Assembly: GCA_020622165.1 (NCBI GenBank)
Contig: JACNMN010000003.1
Coordinates: 248,001 to 312,000, forward strand
Origin: Boseongicola sp. H5
GTDB taxonomy: Bacteria; Pseudomonadota; Alphaproteobacteria; Rhodobacterales; Rhodobacteraceae
Direction: 5' to 3'
DNA: 64,000 bases
Of the stretch, positions 17,038 to 25,669 are shown piece after piece (the stretch's first letter is position 1; each line of letters begins with the position of its first letter). The notes beneath the pieces were generated by a model. That model saw only the letters and a list, made by a program, of their open reading frames with translations, made no database searches and was not told the DNA's origin. Both the position numbers and the translations under genes were made by a program.

Positions 17038-19395
17038 ATGCTTTTCGGATTGGATGGAGTCGAGATCGGACTGATCATCGTCTTCCTGACACTCTTCGCA
17101 GGGATCATGACCGGCTTTCCGGTGGCCTTTGCCATCGGCGGGGCCGGGGTCATTTCCTTCGCGATCATCGCTGCGCTCGACAGTGCGGGGCTCCTGATCC
17201 ATCAGGCCATCGACACAAGCTCGGCCGAATACTCCGCGCTGGTGGCCGAGGGGGTGGCGCGGGACGCCATATCGGTCTTCCGATACCCCGAATTGCCCCG
17301 GATCGAAGAGGCCCTGTTTCCCGGCGGCTGGGAACAGGCGATGGACCGGAACATTTCCTTCATCGTCAACCGGATGAACGAGCGGGTGATCGCGGGCCAG
17401 AGCATCGAAACCCTGCTGGCGGTTCTGATGTTCGTGATGATGGGCATCACGCTGGAACGCTCCAAGATCGCCGAAGACCTGCTCACCACCATGGCCCGCG
17501 TCTTCGGCCCGCTGCCCGGCGGCCTCGCAGTTTCCATCGTGATCGTGGGCGCCTTCCTCGCCGCCTCCACCGGGATTGTCGGCGCCACCGTGGTGACCAT
17601 GGGCCTGCTGGCCCTGCCGACGATGCTGCGCAACAATTATTCGCCCGAACTCGCCACCGGCGTCATCGCGGCCTCGGGCACGTTGGGCCAGATCATCCCG
17701 CCCTCCATCGTCATCGTTCTTCTGGGCACGCTCGTGGGCGACCTCTATGCGACCGGTCAGGAAACCCGCGCGCAGCTTGCGGGCTGTTCCGACGCGCTGA
17801 CCTTCCTGGGCGAACCGGCGGTCCTGTCGGTGGGCACCCTGTTCCAGGCGGCGCTTTTGCCGGGTCTGTTCCTGGCGTTCCTCTACGGCGCCTATGCCTT
17901 CGGCTTCGCGCTGGTCAAACCCTCCGCGGCACCGCCGGTGGTCATCGAAGGCGGCAGCAACAGCGAGCCGGTCACCCGCAACGAAGCGCTGACCTGGTAT
18001 CTGGCGGCGCCGGTCGCACTGATCGTGGCCATGGTTCTGGCCGGGTCCGCCGGCCTTGTGGGCAGCCAGACGATCTTCGTCTCCGACTATGCCGAGCGGG
18101 AAGCCGGCCCCGCCCTGCGGACCAACGTCTCCGAACAGTGTCAGGCCGCGATGATCGATCTGCACGGGCAGGAGGCCTGGGATGAGGCGGTCGCGCAACG
18201 CGCCGCTCAGGTCGAGGCCGGGACCGATGGCGACCGGGCCGTCGAACTCACCGAAGAGGAAATGATCGTGGCGCGCGCCGATGAGCTGGCCAATGCCGCG
18301 CCCATCGGCACCGGTGTCGCGGTGCTCTTCACGCTGCTCGCTCTGGTGCTGATCATCGCGCGCGGGGTGTCGCCCTCCGGCGATCCGGTGCCGCTGATCA
18401 TCGGCGGGGGCGGTATCGTGCTGGCCCTTCTGGCCGATATCCTGCTGATCGGGCCGCTGACCGGCCCGGGCGCCACCTTCATGATCCTGGCGGTCCCCAC
18501 GCTGCTCACGCTCTACGGCTGCCGTGTCGCGATGATGCGGCTGTCGAAGAACGAGCTGTTGCGCGTCGTGTTCCCGCCGCTGGTCCTGATCGTGGCGGTT
18601 CTGGGCTCCATCCTGGGCGGGATCACCAACCCGACCCCGGCGGCGGCGCTCGGCGCGGCGGGTGCCATCATGCTCGCGGCCTATCGCAAGCTGAAGGAGG
18701 AGAACGGCAAGTCCAAGATCGTGATCTGGGCCAGCTTCGCCCTTGTGATCATGATCATCGTGGGTGTGAACTTCGACCTGCGGATCACGCGCGAAAGCGT
18801 GCCCTTTGCCGATTGGGTCGCCTATGTCGTGGCGCAGGGCGCCTATCATTTCGCCTTCTTCGGCCTGCTGTTCAGCTGTTGGGTGCTGTTCCGGACCAGC
18901 GTTCTGGGCCCCGTGGTGCGGGAAACGGCCAAGGTCACCTCGATGGTCTTCACCATCCTGATCGGCTCGCAGCTTCTGAACCTCGTGCTGATCTCCTTCG
19001 GCGGGGAGCATTACATCCAGCAGTTCCTGCGCGCCTTCGACAACGAGATGGTGGTGTTCCTGCTGGTGATGCTGATCCTGTTCATCCTGGGCTTCGTGTT
19101 GGATTTCCTGGAGATCATCTACATCGTGATCCCGATCGTGGGGCCGGTCATCTATGGCGGCACGCTCGATCCGAAATGGGTGACGATCATGATCGCGGTG
19201 AACCTGCAGACCTCGTTCCTGACGCCACCGTTCGGCTTCGCGCTCTTCTACCTGCGCGGCGTGGCGCCGAAATCGGTGACAACGGGGCATATCTACCGCG
19301 GTGTCATCCCCTTCGTGGGGATCCAGGTGATCGGGTTGGCGCTGCTCTGGCTGTTCCCGGGGATCGTGACGATCGTGCCGGACCTGCTGCCCTGA
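17038..19395 (+). CDS. dctM: TRAP transporter large permease subunit, oversized form
   Basis: This is the ion-coupled transport subunit of the TRAP system. At 785 aa it is much longer than the usual ~430-aa DctM. Canonical segments are GASTGIVGATVVTMGLLALPTML-like and ASGTLGQIIPPSIVIVLLG (about 220-240) in the first half and NLQTSFLTPPFGFALFYLRG (about 722-741) near the end. Extra material includes a soluble loop after the second helix (about 55-115) and a long insert with additional membrane segments and a soluble Glu-rich region (about 310-570). The C-terminal half is typical again. A rho-independent terminator follows the gene at 19421-19458. Confidence 0.9.
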   Translation: MLFGLDGVEIGLIIVFLTLFAGIMTGFPVAFAIGGAGVISFAIIAALDSAGLLIHQAIDTSSAEYSALVAEGVARDAISVFRYPELPRIEEALFPGGWEQAMDRNISFIVNRMNERVIAGQSIETLLAVLMFVMMGITLERSKIAEDLLTTMARVFGPLPGGLAVSIVIVGAFLAASTGIVGATVVTMGLLALPTMLRNNYSPELATGVIAASGTLGQIIPPSIVIVLLGTLVGDLYATGQETRAQLAGCSDALTFLGEPAVLSVGTLFQAALLPGLFLAFLYGAYAFGFALVKPSAAPPVVIEGGSNSEPVTRNEALTWYLAAPVALIVAMVLAGSAGLVGSQTIFVSDYAEREAGPALRTNVSEQCQAAMIDLHGQEAWDEAVAQRAAQVEAGTDGDRAVELTEEEMIVARADELANAAPIGTGVAVLFTLLALVLIIARGVSPSGDPVPLIIGGGGIVLALLADILLIGPLTGPGATFMILAVPTLLTLYGCRVAMMRLSKNELLRVVFPPLVLIVAVLGSILGGITNPTPAAALGAAGAIMLAAYRKLKEENGKSKIVIWASFALVIMIIVGVNFDLRITRESVPFADWVAYVVAQGAYHFAFFGLLFSCWVLFRTSVLGPVVRETAKVTSMVFTILIGSQLLNLVLISFGGEHYIQQFLRAFDNEMVVFLLVMLILFILGFVLDFLEIIYIVIPIVGPVIYGGTLDPKWVTIMIAVNLQTSFLTPPFGFALFYLRGVAPKSVTTGHIYRGVIPFVGIQVIGLALLWLFPGIVTIVPDLLP

Positions 19396-19420
19396 TCCGA
19401 GATCGGCCTCAAGGCGGCAC

Positions 19421-19458
19421 CGGGCCGGACGTGGGGAGGCGTCCGGCCCGTTTGGTTT
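19421..19458 (+). terminator. Rho-independent terminator of the dctPQM operon
   Basis: CGGGCCGGACG (19421-19431) and CGTCCGGCCCG (19440-19450) form a perfect 11-bp stem with an 8-nt loop, followed directly by TTTGGTTT. Confidence 0.88.
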
Positions 19459-19624
19459 CGGAGATGGCTGTTCACCTCATAAGGTCAAGCTATGGGCTTG
19501 ACCTCATTCGGTTGCTTGGTAGGACTGTTTGCAACACGTACAGGCAGATATACCCGCAATCGACATATCAAGTCTGAGACGCCTGCGCTGCACACGCTCG
19601 GCTGTCATCATTGAAGGACCACCA

Positions 19625-20797
19625 ATGCCCGTTTCGTCTTCACGGCTCGCCTCGCTGAGCGCCTTGGTCTGCCTTCTTGCGACGCCTGTCGTTGCCGACA
19701 GGATCAATATCTCGCAGTTCGTTTTTCGCGACACGAACATGAATGGCGTCTATGATCGCGGCGAGGAACCACTTTCAGGTTTTCCGGTTACCATTCATCA
19801 GGACGGTCAGGATCCGGTAACCGAAACCTCCAATCTAAATGGATTTGCGAATTTTGTTCTCTCCATTGATGAGGAAGACGCCGACTTGCGCGGCTCCGGT
19901 GAAATCCGGGTCGAATTCGGAGCATGGCCAGGATGGGATATCACCACGCCAAATACCGAATTCCACTCGGAGATCGTGGAGTTGGCGGATAGTCCGGCAG
20001 GTCTGATTGTTGATCCGCCATTTCCGTTTCTTGGCCTGGCTTTGCGCCCCGCGATTTTTTCGGCCATACCCGAAGAAGAGGCGGACGGAAGCCTTGGTTG
20101 CGACAATGGCAGCATATCGGTCCGAGGTACGGTTGGTGCAGATGCGGTTGGACAGGCCGATATGACCATGTTTTCCTGCTACCTTCCGATGGAAGCGTTG
20201 CAGGACATGTGGGGAATTCCGACAGCGCTGAACGCGGTGTCTGATGGTCCCGGACTGGCGCTGCGTGAAGTCGTGCCCGGTTACGGCCATACTTTCGTGG
20301 CTGCCTCGGTCCCTTCTGTCCCCGCATCAGTGTCCGGAGAGCCGATGAGATCGGTGATCTACTCCTTCGATGACCTGATTACCTCAAATGATATCAGGGA
20401 AATGCCATCGGGCGCAGACGGGCTTGCTTGGCACAACTGGGTGGTAACCAACCGCCGCTTCTATGGCGGATCAGGCTATGTCAATTCCGTCACTTCAGGA
20501 GAATACATCGCCTATACATCCTCTGGCCATCCCGCAACAATCAGATCGGACACGCCGTTTGATTTTGTTCAGGCCATGATGACGGTTGCGTGGCCGCGGG
20601 CAGGCGGCGGCTATGTGATAGTGGAGGCATTTCGGGGTGACGAACTGGTGGGGCGTGAAGCGATACGGCTTGGTACGCGCGGTCCGGTCCGGTTCTATGC
20701 AGACTGGACTGGCATCACCGAACTGCGTGTGTCTCATTCCACGTATTGGCAGGTGATTGTCGACGATCTTGAACTCCGCGTCGCGGCAACCGACTGA
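19625..20797 (+). CDS. Secreted orphan protein with SdrD B-like repeat domain
   Basis: The 390-residue protein has a signal peptide (about 1-24, ending VVAD). Residues ~28-110 (QFVFRDTNMNGVYDRGEEPLSGFPVTIHQDG) look like an SdrD B/carboxypeptidase-regulatory type beta domain, with the D-x-N-x-N-G-x-x-D calcium-like loop. The C-terminal ~150 residues form an all-beta, jelly-roll-like region, possibly carbohydrate binding. AAGGA precedes the ATG. Codon use is visibly less G+C-biased than its neighbours (two 60-nt lines counted by hand gave 57-60% G+C), suggesting acquisition from elsewhere. No sorting signal or secretion-system gene is adjacent. Function unknown. Confidence 0.8.
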   Translation: MPVSSSRLASLSALVCLLATPVVADRINISQFVFRDTNMNGVYDRGEEPLSGFPVTIHQDGQDPVTETSNLNGFANFVLSIDEEDADLRGSGEIRVEFGAWPGWDITTPNTEFHSEIVELADSPAGLIVDPPFPFLGLALRPAIFSAIPEEEADGSLGCDNGSISVRGTVGADAVGQADMTMFSCYLPMEALQDMWGIPTALNAVSDGPGLALREVVPGYGHTFVAASVPSVPASVSGEPMRSVIYSFDDLITSNDIREMPSGADGLAWHNWVVTNRRFYGGSGYVNSVTSGEYIAYTSSGHPATIRSDTPFDFVQAMMTVAWPRAGGGYVIVEAFRGDELVGREAIRLGTRGPVRFYADWTGITELRVSHSTYWQVIVDDLELRVAATD

Positions 20798-20861
20798 CTG
20801 GACCGTCAGGGGCGAAACATGGTGACTTTGCCCAGGATCAGCTATGCGACGAGGCGGGCGT

Positions 20862-21245
20862 TTATGCCGGGCGCAGCAAATCCCACAGATTGCCGAACGG
20901 GTCGCGCCATTGCGCGACGGTGCCATAGGGCTCCGTCCGCGGCGCTTCGAGGAAGGTGCCGCCGGCGGCGGTGATCCGGGCCGCGTCGCGCCCGAAATCA
21001 TCGGTTTCAAGGAAAAACGCCACCCGGTCGCCGGTCTGCGCGCCGATGGTCCGGGTCTGGAGCGGTGTCGTCGCCTCGGAGAGGAGCAGCGCAGCACCGC
21101 CCTCCGGGTCAGCGGAAACGGTCACCCATCGCTTGCGGCCCTGATCCTCGTCCGCGGTGCAGGTCCAGCCGAGGCCGCCCACGAAAAACGCAAGGCCCGC
21201 GTCGTAATCCGGCACGAGCAGGGTGATCGTGGCCAGCCGCGGCAC
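20862..21245 (-). CDS. VOC superfamily protein (glyoxalase-like)
   Basis: A 127-residue single vicinal-oxygen-chelate module: MPRLATITLLVPDYDAGLAFFV opens the first beta-alpha-beta-beta-beta unit and DPFGNLWDLLRPA closes the second. Members include glyoxalases, dioxygenases and antibiotic-binding proteins; substrate cannot be told. It follows the Bpt gene by 3 bp and is cotranscribed. Confidence 0.85.
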   Translation of the reverse strand: MPRLATITLLVPDYDAGLAFFVGGLGWTCTADEDQGRKRWVTVSADPEGGAALLLSEATTPLQTRTIGAQTGDRVAFFLETDDFGRDAARITAAGGTFLEAPRTEPYGTVAQWRDPFGNLWDLLRPA

Positions 21246-21248
21246 GTC

Positions 21249-22067
21249 TCAATCGTCGGCGCGCAGGTCGGGCAGGCTGATCTGCGCCACCTGCTGCGCG
21301 ATGGGATCAACGGAGAGCGGATGGGTCTGGTTGGAGTATTCCGCCGGGTCACCCAGATCCTGCCACGCGCCATCGAGATAGATCTCTAGGGCGGAGAAGT
21401 TGGCCTTGTAGCCCATCTTGCTGCTGCCGGGCACCCAATAGCCCAGATAGACATGGGGCAGCCCCGCCTCGCGCGCGATTTCCAGATGGTCGAGGATCAC
21501 ATAGGTGCCAAGCGACTGGGCCGGCAGATCCGGCCGGAAGAAGCTGTAGACAAGGCTCAGCCCGTCATCCAGCACATCCGTCAGGCACACCGCCGTCAGC
21601 TCGTCGGTCGTGCTGTCGCGATACTCCACAACCCGCGACCGCACCGGCGTCTCCTCGATCATCGCGGCGAATTCGAACACATCCATATCCGCCATCCCGC
21701 CATCGGCATGGCGGCTGTCAAGATAGCGGCGGAAGAGGGCATACTGTTCCTCGGTCGCCCATGGCGACCGCGCGGTGCGGGTCAGATGGGCGTTGCGGCG
21801 GATCGACCGGCGCTGGCTTTTCGAGGGTTCGAAATCCGCCACCCGGATCCGCGCCGACAGACAGGCCGAGCAATCCGCGCAGGATGGCCGGTAAAGCACG
21901 TTCTGCGACCGGCGAAAGCCCTGCTTGGACAGGGCATCGTTCAGCTTGCCCGCATGTTCCCCCTGCAACGCCGTGAACAGTTTCCGCTCCCGCCGGCCAT
22001 CCAGATAGGGGCAGGTCTGCGGCGCTGTCACATAGAACTGTGTGGCAATCGGAAGGGTGTGGCGCAT
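21249..22067 (-). CDS. bpt: Aspartate/glutamate leucyltransferase (arginyltransferase family)
   Basis: The 272-residue protein belongs to the bacterial ATE/Bpt family, which transfers leucine from Leu-tRNA to proteins with N-terminal Asp or Glu and so marks them for ClpAP degradation by the N-end rule. Signatures are the N-terminal cysteine region [15 protein letters not shown] (about 18-32), the C-x-x-C region [10 protein letters not shown] (about 64-73) and the C-terminal [22 protein letters not shown]. It is at family length and precedes the VOC gene by 3 bp. Confidence 0.93.
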   Translation of the reverse strand: MRHTLPIATQFYVTAPQTCPYLDGRRERKLFTALQGEHAGKLNDALSKQGFRRSQNVLYRPSCADCSACLSARIRVADFEPSKSQRRSIRRNAHLTRTARSPWATEEQYALFRRYLDSRHADGGMADMDVFEFAAMIEETPVRSRVVEYRDSTTDELTAVCLTDVLDDGLSLVYSFFRPDLPAQSLGTYVILDHLEIAREAGLPHVYLGYWVPGSSKMGYKANFSALEIYLDGAWQDLGDPAEYSNQTHPLSVDPIAQQVAQISLPDLRADD

Positions 22068-22160
22068 ATCCAGGGCTGAGTTGTCCGCGTGTTACGCCAA
22101 AGCCTGCACCAGTCGCCCGGTTGGGGGCAACTGGTTTTTGTTTCGTTAACGATGATCCGG

Positions 22161-22613
22161 TCAGCGGGGGCGGTTGATGGCGGCCGATCCGATCAGCATG
22201 TCATGCAGGCCCTGGTGTTTGTCGCCGATCACGATCAGTACCGCGGAGATCAGTTGCGGCAGCAGGAAGGCCGAACAGGTGAGATAGGTCAGCGTGTGGA
22301 TCGTCGCCTCGCCGGCCGAAAGCCGCTCGCCCGTGGGGCCGCGCAACTGGAGGTTCATGATCCGCATGCCAAGCGTGGCGGAGCCGCCCGCGATGGTGAT
22401 CGTGCGATAGAGGAAACTCACGGTCAGATAGACCAGCGGCCACAGGAAGAACAGCAGCGTCAGCGTCAGGATGCCCAGGGTCACCGTGATCAGCGTGATC
22501 AGCGCCACATCGATCAGCCAGGCGAAAAACCGTTTCGCGGGCACGCCCTCGTAGAAGACGGACTGGTAATGCGGGTCGGGCAGGCGGGAAGAAAATGACA
22601 TGGAACTGGACAT
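22161..22613 (-). CDS. RDD family membrane protein
   Basis: The 150-residue protein has the RDD domain signature: a first membrane segment starting R-F-F-A-W-L-I-D (residues 28-35, the defining Arg and Asp), two further membrane segments, and GDKHQGLHDMLIGSAAI near the C terminus. RDD proteins are small integral membrane proteins of mostly unknown function, some linked to ion transport. Starts at 22613 and 22601 are both possible and neither has a good ribosome-binding site. It is downstream of the DUF2852-like gene by 85 bp. Confidence 0.85.
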   Translation of the reverse strand: MSSSMSFSSRLPDPHYQSVFYEGVPAKRFFAWLIDVALITLITVTLGILTLTLLFFLWPLVYLTVSFLYRTITIAGGSATLGMRIMNLQLRGPTGERLSAGEATIHTLTYLTCSAFLLPQLISAVLIVIGDKHQGLHDMLIGSAAINRPR

Positions 22614-22698
22614 GGGGGGTCGTGAACCTTTTGCAAGATGAATGATGTCGCGGCCCCGGAGCCGGGAGGGCTGTGACCGGCCCGGGACCGCGTTGCGC

Positions 22699-23172
22699 TC
22701 AGCCGGAGTGGGGGACGAGAGCTGCGGCCGGGCGGCTCTGCTCATGGCCCCGCGACATGGCGCGGTCATCCATGAACCTGTCGAACTCGAACGTGTCCTT
22801 GGCGGCGCGCAGCCGCGACAGGAAGCCCTCGAATTCCGTCTGCTCCTTTTCAAGCCGGTTGAGAAGCTGGTCGCGATAGGAGTCGAAGCTCTGGTTGCCG
22901 CTCGATCTCGGTGCGCTGCGCTCCACCTCCGGGCGAAGCAGATCGACCGCGTCGTCAACGCTCATGCGGCCGCCCAGTGCGGGGATGCGGCCCCATTGCC
23001 AGGCGAAGAGAACGGCCAGAAAAACCCCGATCAGGCCGAACAGCGCCATCGCCACGATCGAAACCGAAATCGCGAAACCGCCATAGACGAGGATCGAGAG
23101 GATCTGCACCGGGACCGGGATGCGCTGGCTCGGCACTGCAGATGATGAAGAGGCTCCACTGTTGGTGGTCAT
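22699..23172 (-). CDS. DUF2852-like membrane protein, divergent paralogue
   Basis: A 157-residue protein with an N-terminal Ser-rich segment, one long or two short membrane helices (about 22-60), and a cytoplasmic coiled-coil-like tail FDSYRDQLLNRLEKEQTEFEGFLSRLRAAKDTFEFDRFM that closely resembles the tail of the DUF2852 protein encoded just upstream (23255-23665). The pair is a tandem duplication with diverged membrane parts. Function unknown. Confidence 0.8.
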   Translation of the reverse strand: MTTNSGASSSSAVPSQRIPVPVQILSILVYGGFAISVSIVAMALFGLIGVFLAVLFAWQWGRIPALGGRMSVDDAVDLLRPEVERSAPRSSGNQSFDSYRDQLLNRLEKEQTEFEGFLSRLRAAKDTFEFDRFMDDRAMSRGHEQSRPAAALVPHSG

Positions 23173-23254
23173 GATGTCTTTCCTTCAGAACGCGCGGCCA
23201 ATATCCGCAATAAAGGATCGCCGGACCCGTTTTTCGCGGGCCCGGCATTTCACG

Positions 23255-23665
23255 TCAGTCGTCGGACTCGTCGGCCGTTGCCGGCTTCTTGCGGTCGTTC
23301 ATGAACTGGTCGAACTCGGCCTTGTCCTTGGCATCCCGCAGGCGTTGCAGGAATTCCTCGAACGCGGTCTGCTCCTCTTCCAGCCGCCGCAGCGTATCGG
23401 CCTTGTAGCTGTCGAACGCCGTGTTGCCCGAGCTGCGGAAGTTGTGGCTGCCCATATGGGCAAGACGGCGGGATTTGCAGGAACCGTTGAACATGCGTTT
23501 GCTCCAGATCATATAGAACAGAAGGGCCAGCCCGATGGGCCAGAAGAAGATGAAGCCAAGGATCATGGCAGCGATCCAGGCACCTTTGCCTTTGCTGTCA
23601 AGCCAGGCCTCGGAACGCGAAAACCAGCCTTGTGCGGTTTCGACGTGGGCGGCTGTTGTAGACAT
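23255..23665 (-). CDS. DUF2852 domain membrane protein
   Basis: The 136-residue protein fits DUF2852: membrane segment at about 27-50 (WIAAMILGFIFFWPIGLALLFYMIW), then the conserved SSGNTAFDSYKADTLRRLEEEQ-type helix and an acidic end. DUF2852 proteins are found in alphaproteobacteria and have no established role. A perfect 7-bp inverted repeat lies 30 bp upstream of the ATG. Confidence 0.85.
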   Translation of the reverse strand: MSTTAAHVETAQGWFSRSEAWLDSKGKGAWIAAMILGFIFFWPIGLALLFYMIWSKRMFNGSCKSRRLAHMGSHNFRSSGNTAFDSYKADTLRRLEEEQTAFEEFLQRLRDAKDKAEFDQFMNDRKKPATADESDD

Positions 23666-23694
23666 TTGCTGTGCTCCTTTATCCGTGCTTGGAT

Positions 23695-23715
23695 GTTAAT
23701 GTTAATCACATTAAC
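23695..23715. promoter_or_regulatory. Inverted repeat upstream of the DUF2852 gene
   Basis: GTTAATG (23695-23701) and CATTAAC (23709-23715) are perfect 7-bp arms around a 7-nt TTAATCA centre, 30-50 bp before the DUF2852 start. It contains three TTAA tetramers, but their spacing is not the TTAA-N7-TTAA expected for CtrA. A candidate operator. Confidence 0.5.
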
Positions 23716-23895
23716 TCATATGGCATTCCGCCCGCGCCGCGCAAGAGGGCGCATGTCAAAAAGTGAATCTTTTTTACATGCGGCCCGAAGGAGGGGGTGA
23801 TCGGGTGCATCGGTCTGCCCGCGACCCTCCCGTGCCGGATGCCGCATCCGGCTTTCCAGAAGACACTATCTTCCAGGAGACATTACATAGCGAAT

Positions 23896-23925
23896 CTGTT
23901 ATATAAGTATATATGCATTTAACAG
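23896..23925. promoter_or_regulatory. A+T-rich inverted repeat, candidate ArsR-type operator
   Basis: Arms CTGTTA (23896-23901) and TAACAG (23920-23925) flank an A+T-rich centre that itself contains alternating TATA tracts. It ends 12 bases before the ATG of the ArsR-family gene. A+T-rich imperfect palindromes at the start of their own gene are typical for ArsR/SmtB autoregulation. Confidence 0.65.
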
Positions 23926-23937
23926 GATGCCCATGCC

Positions 23938-24282
23938 ATGCAGCTTGACCGAACCTTCGCCGCGCTGTCCGATCCCACCCGGCGCGCGATCCTCGCAAGG
24001 CTCGCCAGCGGGGAGGCGACCGTCACCCAACTGCGCGCGCTTTCCCGCATCAGCCAGCCGGCCATATCCCGCCATCTCAAGGTGCTGGAGGAGGCGGGGC
24101 TGATCGAGGCGCGGGTTGCGGGCCAGTCCCGTCCGCGGGCCCTGAAGGCCGAGGCGCTGACCCCCGCGCGGGACTGGCTGGAAGATGTCCGCGCCGCGTT
24201 CGAGCAGACCTACGCCCGGCTGGACGCGCTTCTGGCCGAGATGCAGGACGCTCCCCCCAATCAGACCGGAGACGACACATGA
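23938..24282 (+). CDS. ArsR/SmtB-family winged-helix repressor
   Basis: A 114-residue protein with the ArsR fold: LSDPTRRAILARLASGEATV (about 9-28), then the recognition helix region ISQPAISRHLKVLEEAGLIEARVAGQSRPRALK. Metal-binding cysteines are absent, so it is not a classical metal sensor; it belongs to the subgroup paired with SRPBCC/AHSA1 proteins. The gene overlaps the SRPBCC gene by 4 bp (ATGA). It probably represses its own two-gene operon through the palindrome at 23896-23925. Confidence 0.9.
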   Translation: MQLDRTFAALSDPTRRAILARLASGEATVTQLRALSRISQPAISRHLKVLEEAGLIEARVAGQSRPRALKAEALTPARDWLEDVRAAFEQTYARLDALLAEMQDAPPNQTGDDT

Positions 24283-24782
24283 CCACCCCTTCGAACAAGG
24301 CCCGGGTCACACAGCCGGGCGATGCCGAAATCCTCGTCACCCGCCGGTTCGCCGCGCCGCGCGCTCTGGTCTTCCGGGCCTATACCGAACCGGCGCTGAT
24401 GCAGCGCTGGTTGCTTGGCCCGCCCGGATGGACCATGCCGGTCTGCGAGATGGACCTGCGCGTGGGCGGCGCCTATCGCTGGCAATGGCGGAACGAGGCC
24501 GATGGCGCCATTTTCGGCTTTCACGGAGAGTTTCTGGAGGTTGTCACCCACGCCCGGCTGGTGGAAACGCAGATCTACGATCCCGGCACCATGGGCGGGG
24601 AAATGGGGTCGCCCAGCATCATCACCATCGATTTCGCTGAGGATGGTCCGGAAACGGTCCTGACCACCCGGATCGCCTTTGCCTCGCCCGAAGCCTGCCG
24701 GGCCGCGCTTGAAACCGGCATGACCGACGGGATGGAGCAAAGCTACCGGCAGCTCGACCGGCTGATCCCCGGGATGTCCTAG
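24279..24782 (+). CDS. SRPBCC (AHSA1/START-like) protein
   Basis: The 167-residue protein has the AHSA1-type SRPBCC fold: ILVTRRFAAPRALVFRAYTEPALMQRWLLGP at the start, then DLRVGGAYRW and a C-terminal helix with QSYRQLDRLI. Such proteins bind hydrophobic ligands in a deep pocket and often sit behind an ArsR-type repressor. Coupled to the ArsR gene by an ATGA overlap. Its stop overlaps mmsB's 3' end by 4 bp in convergent orientation. Confidence 0.88.
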   Translation: MTTPSNKARVTQPGDAEILVTRRFAAPRALVFRAYTEPALMQRWLLGPPGWTMPVCEMDLRVGGAYRWQWRNEADGAIFGFHGEFLEVVTHARLVETQIYDPGTMGGEMGSPSIITIDFAEDGPETVLTTRIAFASPEACRAALETGMTDGMEQSYRQLDRLIPGMS

Positions 24783-25651
24783 CCGCGTCCGCGCCCTTCG
24801 AACCGGGGCAGCATGGCCGAGAAATCGCGGCCCGCGCCGCCTTCTTCCTCCACGAACCGCTGATAGAGCGCCATCGCCGCCTGACCCATGGGCGTGTCGG
24901 CATCCGCGGCCTCGGCGGCCTGCTGGCTCAGGCGCAGATCCTTCAGCATCAGGTCCGCCGCGAAGCCGGGTTTGTAGCCGTTGTCGGCGGGGCTCTGCGG
25001 GCCGATGCCGGGGGCCGGGCAATAGGCGTTCATCGTCCAGCTATACCCCGACGAGGTGCTGACCACATCGAACATCGCCTGCCGGTCCAGCCCCAGCTTG
25101 TCGGCCAGCGCGAAGGCTTCGCAGGTGGCGATCATGGTCACGCCGAGGATCATGTTGTTGCAGATCTTCGCCGCCTGTCCGTTTCCCGCGCCGCCGCAAT
25201 GCACCGCTTTCTGGCCCATTATGTCGAAAAGCGGTCTGGCGGTCTCGAATGCCGCGTCGCTGCCGCCCACCATGAAGGTCAGCGTGCCCGCCGCCGCACC
25301 GCCAACCCCGCCGGAAACCGGCGCGTCGAGAAACCCGAGACCCGCCGCCTCTGCTGCGCCCGCCACGTCGCGGGCCGCGTCAACCTCCACGGTGGAGCAA
25401 TCCACCAGCACCGCGCCCGGCCGCATCGCCGGCAGGATCTCGTCGGCCACCCGGCGCAGGATCGCACCATTGGGCAGCATCGTGATCACCACATCCCGGT
25501 CGCCCGCGGCCTCGGCCGCGCTGCGGGCCTGGCTCACCCCCTCGGGGCATTCGGCCACAAGGTCGAACCCGGTCACTCGATGGCCCGCCGCCGCCAGATT
25601 GGCCGCCATCGGCGCGCCCATGTTTCCCAACCCGATAAACCCGATCTTCAT
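24779..25651 (-). CDS. mmsB: 3-Hydroxyisobutyrate dehydrogenase
   Basis: The 290-residue enzyme oxidises 3-hydroxyisobutyrate to methylmalonate semialdehyde in valine degradation. The NAD-binding start GFIGLGNMGAPMAANL (4-19), the substrate-binding DAPVSGG (109-115) and the catalytic lysine K162 in GNGQAAKICNNM are all present. It is followed upstream on the same strand (18-bp gap) by the hydrolase gene that makes its substrate, so it belongs to the valine operon. Confidence 0.95.
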   Translation of the reverse strand: MKIGFIGLGNMGAPMAANLAAAGHRVTGFDLVAECPEGVSQARSAAEAAGDRDVVITMLPNGAILRRVADEILPAMRPGAVLVDCSTVEVDAARDVAGAAEAAGLGFLDAPVSGGVGGAAAGTLTFMVGGSDAAFETARPLFDIMGQKAVHCGGAGNGQAAKICNNMILGVTMIATCEAFALADKLGLDRQAMFDVVSTSSGYSWTMNAYCPAPGIGPQSPADNGYKPGFAADLMLKDLRLSQQAAEAADADTPMGQAAMALYQRFVEEEGGAGRDFSAMLPRFEGRGRG

Positions 25652-25669
25652 GGCGTAATGTCCCTGTTG

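Noticed and set aside
15952-19290. A 1112-codon open frame on the minus strand
   Set aside because: Antisense shadow of dctQ and dctM; Asp/His/Arg-rich composition mirrors hydrophobic codons on the other strand. The dctQM frame has clear membrane helices and family motifs.
23696-23714. CtrA-binding site upstream of the DUF2852 gene
   Set aside because: Three TTAA tetramers are present, but none are spaced by the 7 bp that the CtrA consensus requires; only the palindrome is reported.
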